Under the pieces are notes generated by a model, which was not told where the DNA came from, did no database searches, and was given only the letters and a program-made list of their open reading frames with translations. From positions 1 through 53,775 of IMG/VR virus record IMGVR_UViG_3300024975_000025: a stretch of DNA of 53,775 nucleotides, one strand, 5' to 3'. Origin of the DNA: a virus. The position numbers were made by a program, and so were the translations under genes. Shown piece after piece: positions 29,670 through 38,472 of the stretch (its first letter is position 1; the number at the start of each line of letters is the position of its first letter).

Positions 29670-31076
29670 ATGGAAAAACCCTCCGTCGCCACACCGTCGA
29701 GCGCAGTGCTTGCCATGCGTGCGGCGTGGGAGCTGGCGCGTTCGCTGCTGGGCGGCACGGACGCCATGCGCGAGGCCGGCGAGGCCCATCTGCCGCGCTG
29801 GCCGGCCGAGGAGGCGGAGAGCTACGACGCCCGGCTGAAGTCTGCCGTGCTGTTCCCGGCCTATCAGCGCACGGTCTTCACGCTGACCAGCAAGCCCTTC
29901 AGCAAGCCCCTGACGCTCGGCGAAGACGTGCCGGCGACGCTGAAGACCTACGCCGAGAACATCGACCTTGAGGGCCGCAACCTCCACACCTTCTCGGCCG
30001 ACATCATGGAATCCGCCCTGGGCCTCGGCCTGGGCCTGATCCTGGTCGACTACCCGCAGCGCCCCGACGATGTCCGCACGCTGGCCGACGAGCAGGCGCT
30101 TGGCTTGCGGCCCTACATGGTGCAGATCCAGCCTATGCAGCTGCTGGGGTGGAAGAAGCGCAAGGTCAAGGGTGAATGGGCCCTGTCGCAACTCCGCTTC
30201 ATGGAGTGCGTCGAGGTCGACGACGGCGACTTCGCCACGAAGGAAATCGAGCAGGTCCGCGTGCTGGAGCCCGGCAAGTGGCAGACGCACCGGAAGAACG
30301 AGAAACAGGAATGGGTTCTCTACGCTGAGGGGAGCACGACCCTGGATTACATCCCGCTGGCCGTGTCCTATGGTCAGCGCACGGGCTTCATGACGGCCAA
30401 GCCGCCGCTGCTGGAGATGGCCCACCTGAACGTGGCCCACTGGCAGTCCAGCTCCGACCAGCAGACGTGCCTGCACATCGCCCGCGTGCCCATCCTGGCC
30501 GCGATTGGCGTGGACGAGACCTTCGGCCTTGTGGTGGGCGCGAAGAGCGCGGTCAAGATCCCCAATGGCGGAGACCTCAAGTTCGTCGAGCACAGCGGCA
30601 AGGCCATCGAGGCCGGCTCCAAGGACCTGAAGGACCTGGAAGAGCGCATGCGCCAGGCCGGCGCCGAGCTGCTGGTCATCGACAACAAGCTGACCGCAAC
30701 CCAGGTCAGCTCCGAGAACGCCGTCGGCATGTGCGCCCTCCAGCGCATCGGCGAGAGCGTGGAAGACGCGATCGACCAGGCCCTGCAGATGATGGCTGAC
30801 TGGATCGGCGAGGCCCAGGGCGGCCACGTCACGCTGTTCAAGGACTACGCCGCGGCCAGCCTCAGCGATGCGAACACCCAGATGATCAAGGACTGGGTTG
30901 CTGCCAGCCTGCTGTCCAAGGAGGCCGCCTTCCACGAGCTGCAGCGCCGCGGCGCCATCTCTGCCGATCTGGTCTGGGAAGACGTGAAGGATCAGATCGA
31001 CCTGGAAGGCCCAGCACTGGGCACCATGGGCGACCCGAACAACCCGGGCGGCGATCCGAATGCCGGCGCCGCATAA
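29670..31076 (+). CDS. Portal protein (DUF4055 type)
   Basis: A 468-residue protein following the large terminase gene by five bases. YDARLKSAVLFPAYQRTVF (about 52-70) and SADIMESALGLGLGLILVDYPQ (about 110-131) are DUF4055 portal blocks. Portals form the dodecameric entry ring at one head vertex. The start at MEKPSVATPSS is taken because the longer reading overlaps the terminase gene. Confidence 0.88.
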   Translation: MEKPSVATPSSAVLAMRAAWELARSLLGGTDAMREAGEAHLPRWPAEEAESYDARLKSAVLFPAYQRTVFTLTSKPFSKPLTLGEDVPATLKTYAENIDLEGRNLHTFSADIMESALGLGLGLILVDYPQRPDDVRTLADEQALGLRPYMVQIQPMQLLGWKKRKVKGEWALSQLRFMECVEVDDGDFATKEIEQVRVLEPGKWQTHRKNEKQEWVLYAEGSTTLDYIPLAVSYGQRTGFMTAKPPLLEMAHLNVAHWQSSSDQQTCLHIARVPILAAIGVDETFGLVVGAKSAVKIPNGGDLKFVEHSGKAIEAGSKDLKDLEERMRQAGAELLVIDNKLTATQVSSENAVGMCALQRIGESVEDAIDQALQMMADWIGEAQGGHVTLFKDYAAASLSDANTQMIKDWVAASLLSKEAAFHELQRRGAISADLVWEDVKDQIDLEGPALGTMGDPNNPGGDPNAGAA

Positions 31077-32175
31077 CGTCAACGAAGCGCTTGCCGATGA
31101 GGCGATTCACCACGCCGTCGACCTGCACGCCTACAGCAATGGAGTTGTCCGCCGCCTGATCGCGGTTCTGAACAAGGCGGATGCCCGCCTGTTCTCCCAG
31201 CTGCAAACCATGCTGGCCGACATGGACCCGGCGAGCTTCACCGTCCAGCGCCTGGAACTGCTGCTGCAGTCGGTCCGCGCGCTGAACGCTGATGTCTACC
31301 GTCAGTTCGAAGCGGCACTGCTGACCGATGTTCAGTCGCTGTCCGGCGCTGAGGCCGAGTACCAGGCGCAGCTGATGCGCTCCGTCCTGCCCCCGCAGCT
31401 CAGCGTGGCCAGCATCACTCAGGAGCAGGTCTATGCCGCAGCCCTCAGCCGCCCGATGCAGGGCCGGCTCCTCAAAGAGTGGGCGCAGAGCCTGGAGATT
31501 GGCCGCGCCGCGCGTATCCGCGACACGCTGCGCATGGGGTACGTTGAGGGGAAGACCACGGACCAGCTAGTCCGGGAGCTGCGAGGCACCCGGGCCAAGG
31601 GCTTCAGCGACGGCATCATCGAGATCGACCGCCGCGATGCAGAACGGGTCGTCCGCACGGCCATGAGCCACACGGCCGGCACGGCGCGCGATCAGTTCAA
31701 CCGGGCGAACCTGGACCTGATCAAGGCGGTCGTCTGGCGCTCGACGCTCGACAGCCGCACGTCCAACTGGTGCCGGCTGCGCGACGGCAAGCAGTACACG
31801 CCCGAGGGGCATAAGCCCATCGACCACGAATACCCGTGGGGCGCTGGCCCAGGCCGCGCGCACTGGTGCTGCCGGTCGGTGTCCTCGGTCGTGACGAAGA
31901 GCTACAAGGAGCTGGGCGGCGCGGACGTCCCGGAGTTCACGGCCAGCCAGCGCGCAAGCATGGATGGCCAGGTGCCGGCAGACCTCAGCTACTCGGACTG
32001 GCTCAAGAAGCAGAGCGCCCAGCGCCAGGACCAAGTCCTCGGCCCGACGCGCGGCAAGCTGCTCCGAGATGGCGGCCTGACGATGGAGAAGTTCGCGAAC
32101 GACAAGGGCGTGTGGCTCGACCTTGAGCAGCTGCGCGAACGCAACGCCGCGGCATTCAGGCGCGCGGGCCTATGA
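31060..32175 (+). CDS. Minor head protein, MuF-like
   Basis: A 371-residue protein. The MuF C-terminal block is present (about 225-275): WRSTLDSRTSNWCRLRDG, YPWGAGPGRAHWCCRSV, with the usual Asp-x-Arg-Thr and Cys residues. Such proteins are in the head and may be injected with DNA. Overlaps the portal gene by 17 bases. No toxin domain is attached. Confidence 0.85.
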   Translation: MPAPHNVNEALADEAIHHAVDLHAYSNGVVRRLIAVLNKADARLFSQLQTMLADMDPASFTVQRLELLLQSVRALNADVYRQFEAALLTDVQSLSGAEAEYQAQLMRSVLPPQLSVASITQEQVYAAALSRPMQGRLLKEWAQSLEIGRAARIRDTLRMGYVEGKTTDQLVRELRGTRAKGFSDGIIEIDRRDAERVVRTAMSHTAGTARDQFNRANLDLIKAVVWRSTLDSRTSNWCRLRDGKQYTPEGHKPIDHEYPWGAGPGRAHWCCRSVSSVVTKSYKELGGADVPEFTASQRASMDGQVPADLSYSDWLKKQSAQRQDQVLGPTRGKLLRDGGLTMEKFANDKGVWLDLEQLRERNAAAFRRAGL

Positions 32176-32182
32176 TTCACGG

Positions 32183-32422
32183 GTGGCCCTGAAGCTCGTC
32201 CCACCCGCCGACCCGCCCGCGCTTTCTCCGCGCGAGGAGATCGGCAAGCGCATCGCCGCGAAGACCCCGGCCTACCTCCTGAAGTGCCCGCGCTGCGCCG
32301 GCATGGAGCTGGTCGAGACGGTCACCGGCGTGGAAGTCCGAGGCGGGAAACACACCCGCGGGACGAAAGTGAAGCTCTGCCTGTCCTGCCTCATGCAGGG
32401 CCAGCGCATCGAAGTTCTGTAG
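32183..32422 (+). CDS. Small zinc-finger phage protein, GTG start
   Basis: A 79-residue protein. CPRCAG and CLSCLMQG (about residues 35-72) form a two-CxxC zinc site. Similar small proteins occur between head genes in many phages (Com-like), where some regulate translation. Role here unknown. A terminator follows directly. Confidence 0.62.
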   Translation: MALKLVPPADPPALSPREEIGKRIAAKTPAYLLKCPRCAGMELVETVTGVEVRGGKHTRGTKVKLCLSCLMQGQRIEVL

Positions 32423-32440
32423 CGCGCCGCGCACCAACTG

Positions 32441-32470
32441 AAGCCGCCCCGGCAACGAGGCGGCTTTTTT
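32441..32470 (+). terminator. Intergenic terminator
   Basis: AAGCCGCC / GGCGGCTT stem with 10-base loop and TTTTTT. It separates the packaging genes from the zincin-like gene, whose start is two bases beyond. Confidence 0.82.
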
Positions 32471-32471
32471 C

Positions 32472-32861
32472 ATGGCCGAAATCCTCCTCTGCGCCTGGCT
32501 CGGCTGGTGCCTGTTCAACGTCGGACTCCTGTTCGCGGCCCCGTACCTGATCGGCGGCCACGTCGTCACCAACGGCTTCGCCACCGTCTTCCCGCAGCGC
32601 ATCCGCGACATGCTGACCCCCGAGCAGCAGGCCGCCATCCAGGCGCACGAGGACGGCCACAAGCACCACAGGCACGCGCTGAAGAACCTGCTGCGCGCCT
32701 TCGTCTTCCTCGGCCGCTCGCAGCGCCTGGCCATGGACCAGGAACTCGAGGCCGACCGCTACGCCGCAGACCGCGGCCACGCCAAACACCTCGCCTCAGC
32801 CCTTCGCGTGCTGAGCGCCGAACCCTTCGACCGCTACCGCGCCGGCTTGCTGGACCGGTAG
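32472..32861 (+). CDS. Small zincin-like (M48-type) membrane protein
   Basis: A 129-residue protein with an N-terminal transmembrane segment (LLCAWLGWCLFNVGLLFAAP). HEDGH at residues 59-63 fits HExxH, and ELEADRYAADRG (91-102) fits the E-x-EAD block of M48 peptidases (third zinc ligand), so a compact metalloprotease is plausible. It is far shorter than typical M48 enzymes (~250-300). It lies between two terminators in the head region. Function unknown. Confidence 0.6.
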   Translation: MAEILLCAWLGWCLFNVGLLFAAPYLIGGHVVTNGFATVFPQRIRDMLTPEQQAAIQAHEDGHKHHRHALKNLLRAFVFLGRSQRLAMDQELEADRYAADRGHAKHLASALRVLSAEPFDRYRAGLLDR

Positions 32862-32959
32862 CCGTCACTGATCACTGCCTAGGAGCGGATGCACACCAGG
32901 CGCACCGGGTCGGATGACCCACCACCTCTTGCGGATGGATGTCCGCGGAAAGCCCCACC

Positions 32960-33748
32960 ATGCCCTTCAAATTCGACGCACAAGGAAACATCGTCCTCCA
33001 GGAAGTCAACGGCCAGAAGCTGCCCGTCTTCATTGACGGCGCCGGCAAGGAAGCCCCGTTCGACGGCGACTCGACTGTCGCGACCATCTCCCGCCTCAAT
33101 GGCGAGGCGAAGTCGCACCGCGAGCGTGCCGAAGGCGCGGAGACCAAGCTGAAGACCTTCGAAGGCATCGCCGACCCTGCCGCCGCCATCAAGGCGCTGA
33201 ACACGGTCAAGAACCTGGACGAGAAGAGCCTCGTTGCCGCCGGCGAGCGCGACCGCGCTGTCGCTGAGGCGGTGAAGAGCGTCGAAGAGAAGTACGCGCC
33301 CATCGTCAAGAAGGCGGGAGACTTGGAAGGCCAGTTGAACAGCCACCTCATCGGTGGCGGGTTCGCCCGCTCCAAGTACATCGCCGAGAAGTTCGCCGCC
33401 CAGGGCCCGGCCGGCGCCGAGATCGCGCAAGCGCTCTTTGGCGGCCGGTTCAAGGTTGAGGACGGCAAGACCATTGGCTTCGATGCGCAGGGCAACAAGC
33501 TGTTCTCCAAGACCCGCCACGGCGAACTCGCCGACATGGATGAGGCCATCGAGCTGATGGTCGAGTCCTACCCGCACAAGGCCTCCCTGCTCAAGGGCAG
33601 CGGCGGCAGCGGTGGCGGCGCACAAGGCGGCGGTGGCGGCGGTGGCAAGAAGACCTACAACCGCGCCCAGTTCGATGCCCTGAACCCTGCCGAAAAGATG
33701 GCGGTGTCCCAGGCCGTCGGCAAGGGCGAGGCTGTGCTCACCGACTAA
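32960..33748 (+). CDS. Capsid scaffolding-type protein
   Basis: A 262-residue, charged, helical protein with a Gly-rich patch (about 214-234) before a short C-terminal segment, directly upstream of the major capsid gene. The position and composition (RERAEGAETKLKTFEGI, VKSVEEKYAPIVKKAGDLE) are those of scaffolding proteins. The start at MPFKFDAQ is chosen over one seven codons earlier. Confidence 0.72.
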   Translation: MPFKFDAQGNIVLQEVNGQKLPVFIDGAGKEAPFDGDSTVATISRLNGEAKSHRERAEGAETKLKTFEGIADPAAAIKALNTVKNLDEKSLVAAGERDRAVAEAVKSVEEKYAPIVKKAGDLEGQLNSHLIGGGFARSKYIAEKFAAQGPAGAEIAQALFGGRFKVEDGKTIGFDAQGNKLFSKTRHGELADMDEAIELMVESYPHKASLLKGSGGSGGGAQGGGGGGGKKTYNRAQFDALNPAEKMAVSQAVGKGEAVLTD

Positions 33749-33771
33749 GTCATCCACTCCCCAAGACCCTC

Positions 33772-33795
33772 GGCCCGCCTCTGGTGGGCCTTCTT
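33772..33795 (+). terminator. Hairpin before the capsid gene
   Basis: GGCCCGCC-TCT-GGTGGGCC (one G-T pair), then TTCTT. It may attenuate or process the message between scaffold and capsid genes. Confidence 0.6.
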
Positions 33796-33814
33796 CATTC
33801 CAGAAAGACCCATC

Positions 33815-35074
33815 ATGAAGACCTTCCGCTTCTCCATCCTGGCCGCTGTGGCGGCCTTCGCTGCCATCCCGGCCCAGGCCCTGGGCAAGTTCGCTCTGTC
33901 GCAAGGCCTCGTCGCTGGCGGCTCCAGCACCATCACCAACCTGATCCCGGACGTCTACACCGCCCTGGACGTGGTCTCGCGTGAGCTGGTGGGCCTGATC
34001 CCGGCCGTGTCTTCGGACATGACCACCGAGCGCGCCGCCCTGAACCAGACGGTTCGCAGCCACGTCGCGCCGTCGGCAACCGCCTCGGACATCACGCCCA
34101 ACGTGACACCCCCGGATGACGGCGACCAGACCATCGGCAACGTGACGCTGGCCATCACCAAGTCGCGCCGCGTGCCGATCCGCTGGAACGGCGAGCAGTC
34201 CAAGGGCCTGAACAACGGTGGCCCGGGCCGCAATCGCATCATGGTCGACCAGTTCGCCCAGGCCATGCGCACCCTGTGCAACGAAGCCGAAGCAGACCTG
34301 GCCGCCCTGCACGTCAGCGCCTCCCGCGCCTACGGCACCGCCGGCACCACGCCGTTCGCCACCGCCGACGACTGGACCGACGCGTCGGAGACCCTGCGCA
34401 TCCTGAAGGACAACGGCGCTCCGAACAGCGGCCTGAACCTGGTGATCAACACCGCCGCCGGCGCCAAGTTCCTGGGCAAGCAGGCCCGTGTCGACGCCGC
34501 CGGCTCGGACACGATCCTGCGCCAGGGCATCCTGCTGCCGATCCACGGCTTCGACCTGCGCGAGTCCGCTGCCATCGTGACCAGCACCGCCGGCACCGGC
34601 GCCTCGGCCACGACCAACAACGCCGGCTATGCCATCGGCGCCACCACCATCACGCTGGCCTCGGCCGGCACCGGCACGATCGTCGCTGGCGACGTGATCA
34701 CCTTCGCTGGTGACACGAACAAGTACGTCGTGGTGACCGGTGACACCGACGTGTCCAACGGCGGCACCGTCGTGCTGGCTGCTCCTGGCCTGCGCAAGGC
34801 GATCGCCGCTTCGGCCACGAACATCACCGTCGTGGCCGCCGCTGCCCGCAACATGGCCTTCAGCCGCAATGCCCTGGTCCTGGCCACCCGCGTCCCGGCT
34901 CTGCCGGAAGAGGGTGACTCGGCCGAAGACCGCCAGATCGTCACCGATCCGCGCTCGGGCCTGAGCTTCGAAGTCGCCATGTACAAGCAGTACCGCCAGG
35001 TCCAGTACGAGGTCTCCCTCGCCTGGGGCGTGAAGTGCGTGAAGCCTGAGCACCTGGCCCTGCTGCTGGGCTGA
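33815..35074 (+). CDS. Major capsid protein, P22-coat-like, with signal-like N-terminus
   Basis: A 419-residue protein. TITNLIPDVYTALDVVSRELVG (about 38-60) is the typical opening of P22-coat-like capsid proteins; an inserted strand-rich domain follows around 270-325 (GYAIGATTITLASAGTG, GDTNKYVVVTGD). Before it stand 23 extra residues, MKTFRFSILAAVAAFAAIPAQA, that look like a Sec signal peptide. No other in-frame ATG or GTG exists before the coat opening, so the extension is probably real. How a cytoplasmic capsid tolerates it is unclear. Confidence 0.85.
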   Translation: MKTFRFSILAAVAAFAAIPAQALGKFALSQGLVAGGSSTITNLIPDVYTALDVVSRELVGLIPAVSSDMTTERAALNQTVRSHVAPSATASDITPNVTPPDDGDQTIGNVTLAITKSRRVPIRWNGEQSKGLNNGGPGRNRIMVDQFAQAMRTLCNEAEADLAALHVSASRAYGTAGTTPFATADDWTDASETLRILKDNGAPNSGLNLVINTAAGAKFLGKQARVDAAGSDTILRQGILLPIHGFDLRESAAIVTSTAGTGASATTNNAGYAIGATTITLASAGTGTIVAGDVITFAGDTNKYVVVTGDTDVSNGGTVVLAAPGLRKAIAASATNITVVAAAARNMAFSRNALVLATRVPALPEEGDSAEDRQIVTDPRSGLSFEVAMYKQYRQVQYEVSLAWGVKCVKPEHLALLLG

Positions 35075-35091
35075 TCCACCGCAACCGCAAT

Positions 35092-35117
35092 AGGCCGGGC
35101 CTTCGGGCTCGGCCTTT
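35092..35117 (+). terminator. Terminator after the capsid gene
   Basis: GGCCGGGCC-TTCG-GGCTCGGCC stem with TTTT. Placed 18 bases after the capsid stop. Confidence 0.75.
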
Positions 35118-35133
35118 TCATTTGGAGAGCCAG

Positions 35134-35403
35134 ATGGAAATCAAGACTATGCGGGTGAAGCCGTGGGGCGTTGAGCAAGGCGACTTCGTCGTCATCAACG
35201 AAGCCGACTTCAACCCCGAGCTGCATGCGCCTCTCGACGCCGCCAACGCGCCAACCGGCAAGTCCGCAGACGCCAACGGCGACGGCAAGGTCACCGCGGC
35301 TGAACTGAAGGCCGCCCTGGACGCAAAGGGCATCAGCTACCGCGGCAACGCCTCGAAGGCTGAGCTGCAAGGCCTGCTCGACGCCGCCAACACGCCCACC
35401 TGA
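35134..35403 (+). CDS. EF-hand and HeH-type small protein
   Basis: An 89-residue protein after the capsid gene. Residues 46-57 form an EF-hand loop (DANGDGKVTAAE with ligands at 1, 3, 5, 12). It runs into a helix-extended-helix segment (ELKAALDAKGISYRGNASKA), a module common at phage structural protein ends. A Ca2+-binding head accessory protein is plausible. The start MEIKTMRVK has GGAGAG upstream. Confidence 0.6.
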   Translation: MEIKTMRVKPWGVEQGDFVVINEADFNPELHAPLDAANAPTGKSADANGDGKVTAAELKAALDAKGISYRGNASKAELQGLLDAANTPT

Positions 35404-35414
35404 GGCAACCCACC

Positions 35415-35822
35415 ATGGCAAACAAAGTCCTCCCGAAGGCGCGCGAGCGCATGCTGGCTGGCGGTCTCAACCTGCTGGCCGGCACGGTCAAGGCGCAGCT
35501 GATCGACACGGCTGCGTACACCTACAGCGATGCCCACCAGTTCCTGAGCGACATCCCGAGCGCGGCTCGCATCGGTGCGCCGGTCACGCTGGCGAACAAG
35601 TCCATCACGAACGGTGTGTTCGATGCCGATGACCTGGCGTTCTCTGGCCTGACCAGTGCGCCCACCATCGAGGCGCTGGCGTACTACGTGGACACGGGAG
35701 CCGAGGCGACCTCGCCATTCTTCCTGTTCACCGACACAGCCACGGGTCTGCCCATTCCTGCCGGCGCCACCGGTGGCACGGTGACGCACGACAACGGCGC
35801 GAACAAGATCTTCGCGGTCTGA
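35415..35822 (+). CDS. Structural protein, head decoration type
   Basis: A 135-residue strand-rich protein. Blocks NKVLPKARERMLAGGLNLL and FDADDLAFSGLTSAPTIEAL appear in phage structural proteins encoded just behind capsid genes. No further function. It shares one base with the next gene (TGATG). Confidence 0.6.
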   Translation: MANKVLPKARERMLAGGLNLLAGTVKAQLIDTAAYTYSDAHQFLSDIPSAARIGAPVTLANKSITNGVFDADDLAFSGLTSAPTIEALAYYVDTGAEATSPFFLFTDTATGLPIPAGATGGTVTHDNGANKIFAV

Positions 35823-36913
35823 TGCCGACACCTCGCGCGGACAACTACAGCGCCGCCAGCGGGGCGGGTATCTACGCGGGGATGCCTGCGCCTGCGGGTC
35901 TCCCTGCGTGGCTGTCGGGCAAGCCTCTAAACCAGTGGTTTCAGATATCCGGGACCACTGGCCCTGGGGCCGGTCTGAACACGAACGCGTATTGCGATCT
36001 GGCAATCAACGCGGCCGACGGATCGCTCTATGCCCTCGCGTCAGGCGGTCACACGGACGGGGCCAGCAACGCGGCAGCAGTGCTCAAGCTAGCGGACGAT
36101 GCCCCGGTTTGGTCCACGCTGAAGACGAGCAGTTGGAACGGCGTTGACATCACCGTCCCGTACTACTCGGACGGCACACCCTGCGCGCGCCACACGTACC
36201 ACCACACGTTCTACATCGATGATGTCGGAACGGGCTCACCTGGCGTTCTGTTGGCTGGCCTTCGGTACGGGTACGGCGACAACCCAAGTGGTCAGGGCAT
36301 GGACCTCTTCTCGCTGGGGGCCACGAAAGCGTATCTCCCGCGATTCACATGGCCGGACACGCCTGCACTCGGACACCTCGGCGTCGTGCAAGACGGCGGC
36401 AAGAACATCTGGACGCAGACGGGCTACAAGTTCAACTTGGCCACGAAGACGTGGAGCAAGCCCGGGTCTGGGGCCTTGCTGCGCTATCCGGCCTGCTACG
36501 ACTCGGCGCGAGACAAGATTTTCGCGCTGCAGTTTGCCGATGGCGAAGGTTTCGGTACGGCCCAGGTCAATGCTGTCGAACTCGACCCGGCTACCGGGAA
36601 CAGCAAGAACATCACGTTCAACGCCAGTGCTGCGCTGACTCAGTACATCGCAGACGCTCCGCAGTACGCAGCAATGGCCTACTGCCAGCTCGACGGGAAG
36701 TTCTACTTCCTGCACGCGGGCCGCATGGGCACGTTCTACGTTGTGACGCCGAACAGCTCCAGCGTCTGGGACATCGCGACGTGGACCCCTTCGGGCTCTG
36801 CGCCTTCCAGCTCCGGCGTGCTGTGCAAGCGGATGCTCTACGTGCCGACCCTTAAAGGCATGGTTGTGCAATCCAACCAGACCGCAAACCTCAGCTTCGT
36901 GAGGATGGCATGA
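35822..36913 (+). CDS. Kelch-like beta-propeller structural protein
   Basis: A 363-residue protein. Repeated Gly-rich strands with aromatic residues (GSLYALASGGHTDGASN, HTFYIDDVGTGSPGVLLAG, DSARDKIFALQFADGEGFG, LDGKFYFLHAGRMGTFYV) suggest a propeller. No signal peptide. It lies between capsid and connector genes, so it is probably exposed on the virion head or neck. Function could be carbohydrate binding. Fold is inferred. Confidence 0.55.
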   Translation: MPTPRADNYSAASGAGIYAGMPAPAGLPAWLSGKPLNQWFQISGTTGPGAGLNTNAYCDLAINAADGSLYALASGGHTDGASNAAAVLKLADDAPVWSTLKTSSWNGVDITVPYYSDGTPCARHTYHHTFYIDDVGTGSPGVLLAGLRYGYGDNPSGQGMDLFSLGATKAYLPRFTWPDTPALGHLGVVQDGGKNIWTQTGYKFNLATKTWSKPGSGALLRYPACYDSARDKIFALQFADGEGFGTAQVNAVELDPATGNSKNITFNASAALTQYIADAPQYAAMAYCQLDGKFYFLHAGRMGTFYVVTPNSSSVWDIATWTPSGSAPSSSGVLCKRMLYVPTLKGMVVQSNQTANLSFVRMA

Positions 36914-38472
36914 CAATCAAACTTGCTGGCGCTGGCACGGACGGCCTGGAGTTCTCCGGGAGCCTGATCACGGCGTTCCCGTTCACCCTGGTGATCTACA
37001 TCGCCAGCCCGAAAAGCAACTCCATCAACGCTGCCATCACCCTTGGCAGCACGACGAAGAACAGCTACGCCCATGCCTCGTTCGACTGGGGCAACGAGAA
37101 GCGCGCGGGCTACACATCGCCGACCGTTGGCGGCATGGTGGCGACCAAGAACACGGCGCCGGACATCAACAACACGACGCTGGTTCCGCTTGTTGCCGTC
37201 TTCACGTCGAACAACTCTCGGACGATCTACTTCGGCAGCAACGTGGGCGTCACGGACACGGGCTCGAACACCAATGTCCTGGCCGACATGGACAGGCTGG
37301 GCATCGGCTGCCTTCGCGCGAACGGTACGCTGACGTGGAACATGGCCGGGCAGGTGGCTGAGGCCCACCTGTTTGCAGGCGTTGCGTTCACGTCGTCGGA
37401 CGTCCAGACGCTGGTGAACGCGGTCACTTTGCCCGAGACGATGACGGGCTGGCTGGATGGCTGGCCCTTGAAGGACCACCAGCCTAGCGGCAACTACCCA
37501 TCCATCACCGGCACGCGGACTCTGGTTGCGCTTGGCGGCGTGAGTGCTGGCACGCTGCCGCACCCCATCAGCCGCACCACAGCCGGCCCGAACATCACCA
37601 CCCAGCCGAGCAACGCTACGGTGACTACGCCTGCCACGGCAACGTTCACCGTCGCTGCTTCTGCCACTGGCGGCGGCACGCTGTCCTACCAGTGGCAGCG
37701 CTCGACGAACAGCGGCGGAAGCTGGGCCAACGTCAGCGCCGGCAGCGGTGGAACGTCTACGGCCTACACCACGCCGGCAACGACCGTCACTGGCGGCAAC
37801 GCGAACAACGCAGATCAATTCCGGTGCGTGGTCACTGAAACCGGCGGCACCAATGCCGGCGCGGTGAACTCCAGCGCGGCCATCCTGACGGTGAACGCGG
37901 CTGCCACCGGGCCGACGATCAACACGCAGCCCAGCAATGCCACCGTCACGTCGCCGGCCACCGCGACATTCACGGTCGTGGCCACCACGAGCGGCGGCGC
38001 GCTCAGCTACCAATGGCAGCGCAACGGCTCCAACATCGGCAGCGCGAACGCGGCCAGCTACACGACGCCCGCCACGACGGTGACGGGCGGTTCTGCGAAC
38101 AGCGGCGACCTGTATCGTTGCGTGGTCACGGACAGCAACGGCAGCACGACTTCCAGCGCGGCGACGCTGACCGTGAACCCCGCGCCTGGCACTCTCAACT
38201 TCCAAGCTGCAGGCATGGAGTTCGGCCGTCGCACCGGCCTGGCAGTCAGCACCTTCGCGCTCGATACGGCGTCGAATTACCGCTACACGGTCCACGCCGA
38301 TGCGCTGGTGCTGGGGTCGGCCATCTACACGTCGGCCGCTGTGGCGACTGACAGCAACGGCAAGCTGCCGAACATCAGCAACGCGGCGTTCGCGACGGGC
38401 ACGACGTACCGCGTGGTGGCCGTGCGCCAGGCTGACGGCGAGGCCGCTACCTTCAGGATGGTGGCGGCATGA
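36910..38472 (+). CDS. Ig-like domain virion surface protein
   Basis: A 520-residue protein. The N-terminal ~190 residues are LamG/lectin-like (FSGSLITAFPFTLVIYIASP, FTSNNSRTIYFG). Two tandem Ig-like domains follow (about 228-330 and 334-427), each with QPSNATVT, TLSYQWQR/ALSYQWQR and a D-Q/L-F/Y-R-C-V-V strand. A third module closes the protein (YRYTVHADALVLGSAIYTS). Ig-like domains decorate phage heads and tails and bind host-surface or mucus glycans. Confidence 0.65.
   Translation: MTIKLAGAGTDGLEFSGSLITAFPFTLVIYIASPKSNSINAAITLGSTTKNSYAHASFDWGNEKRAGYTSPTVGGMVATKNTAPDINNTTLVPLVAVFTSNNSRTIYFGSNVGVTDTGSNTNVLADMDRLGIGCLRANGTLTWNMAGQVAEAHLFAGVAFTSSDVQTLVNAVTLPETMTGWLDGWPLKDHQPSGNYPSITGTRTLVALGGVSAGTLPHPISRTTAGPNITTQPSNATVTTPATATFTVAASATGGGTLSYQWQRSTNSGGSWANVSAGSGGTSTAYTTPATTVTGGNANNADQFRCVVTETGGTNAGAVNSSAAILTVNAAATGPTINTQPSNATVTSPATATFTVVATTSGGALSYQWQRNGSNIGSANAASYTTPATTVTGGSANSGDLYRCVVTDSNGSTTSSAATLTVNPAPGTLNFQAAGMEFGRRTGLAVSTFALDTASNYRYTVHADALVLGSAIYTSAAVATDSNGKLPNISNAAFATGTTYRVVAVRQADGEAATFRMVAA

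Noticed and set aside
29598-31082. 494-residue minus-strand open frame opposite the portal gene
   Set aside because: Antisense to a DUF4055 portal; no motif of its own.
32879-35053. 724-residue minus-strand open frame opposite scaffold and capsid genes
   Set aside because: Gly/Asp/Val-rich shadow of two well-supported structural genes.
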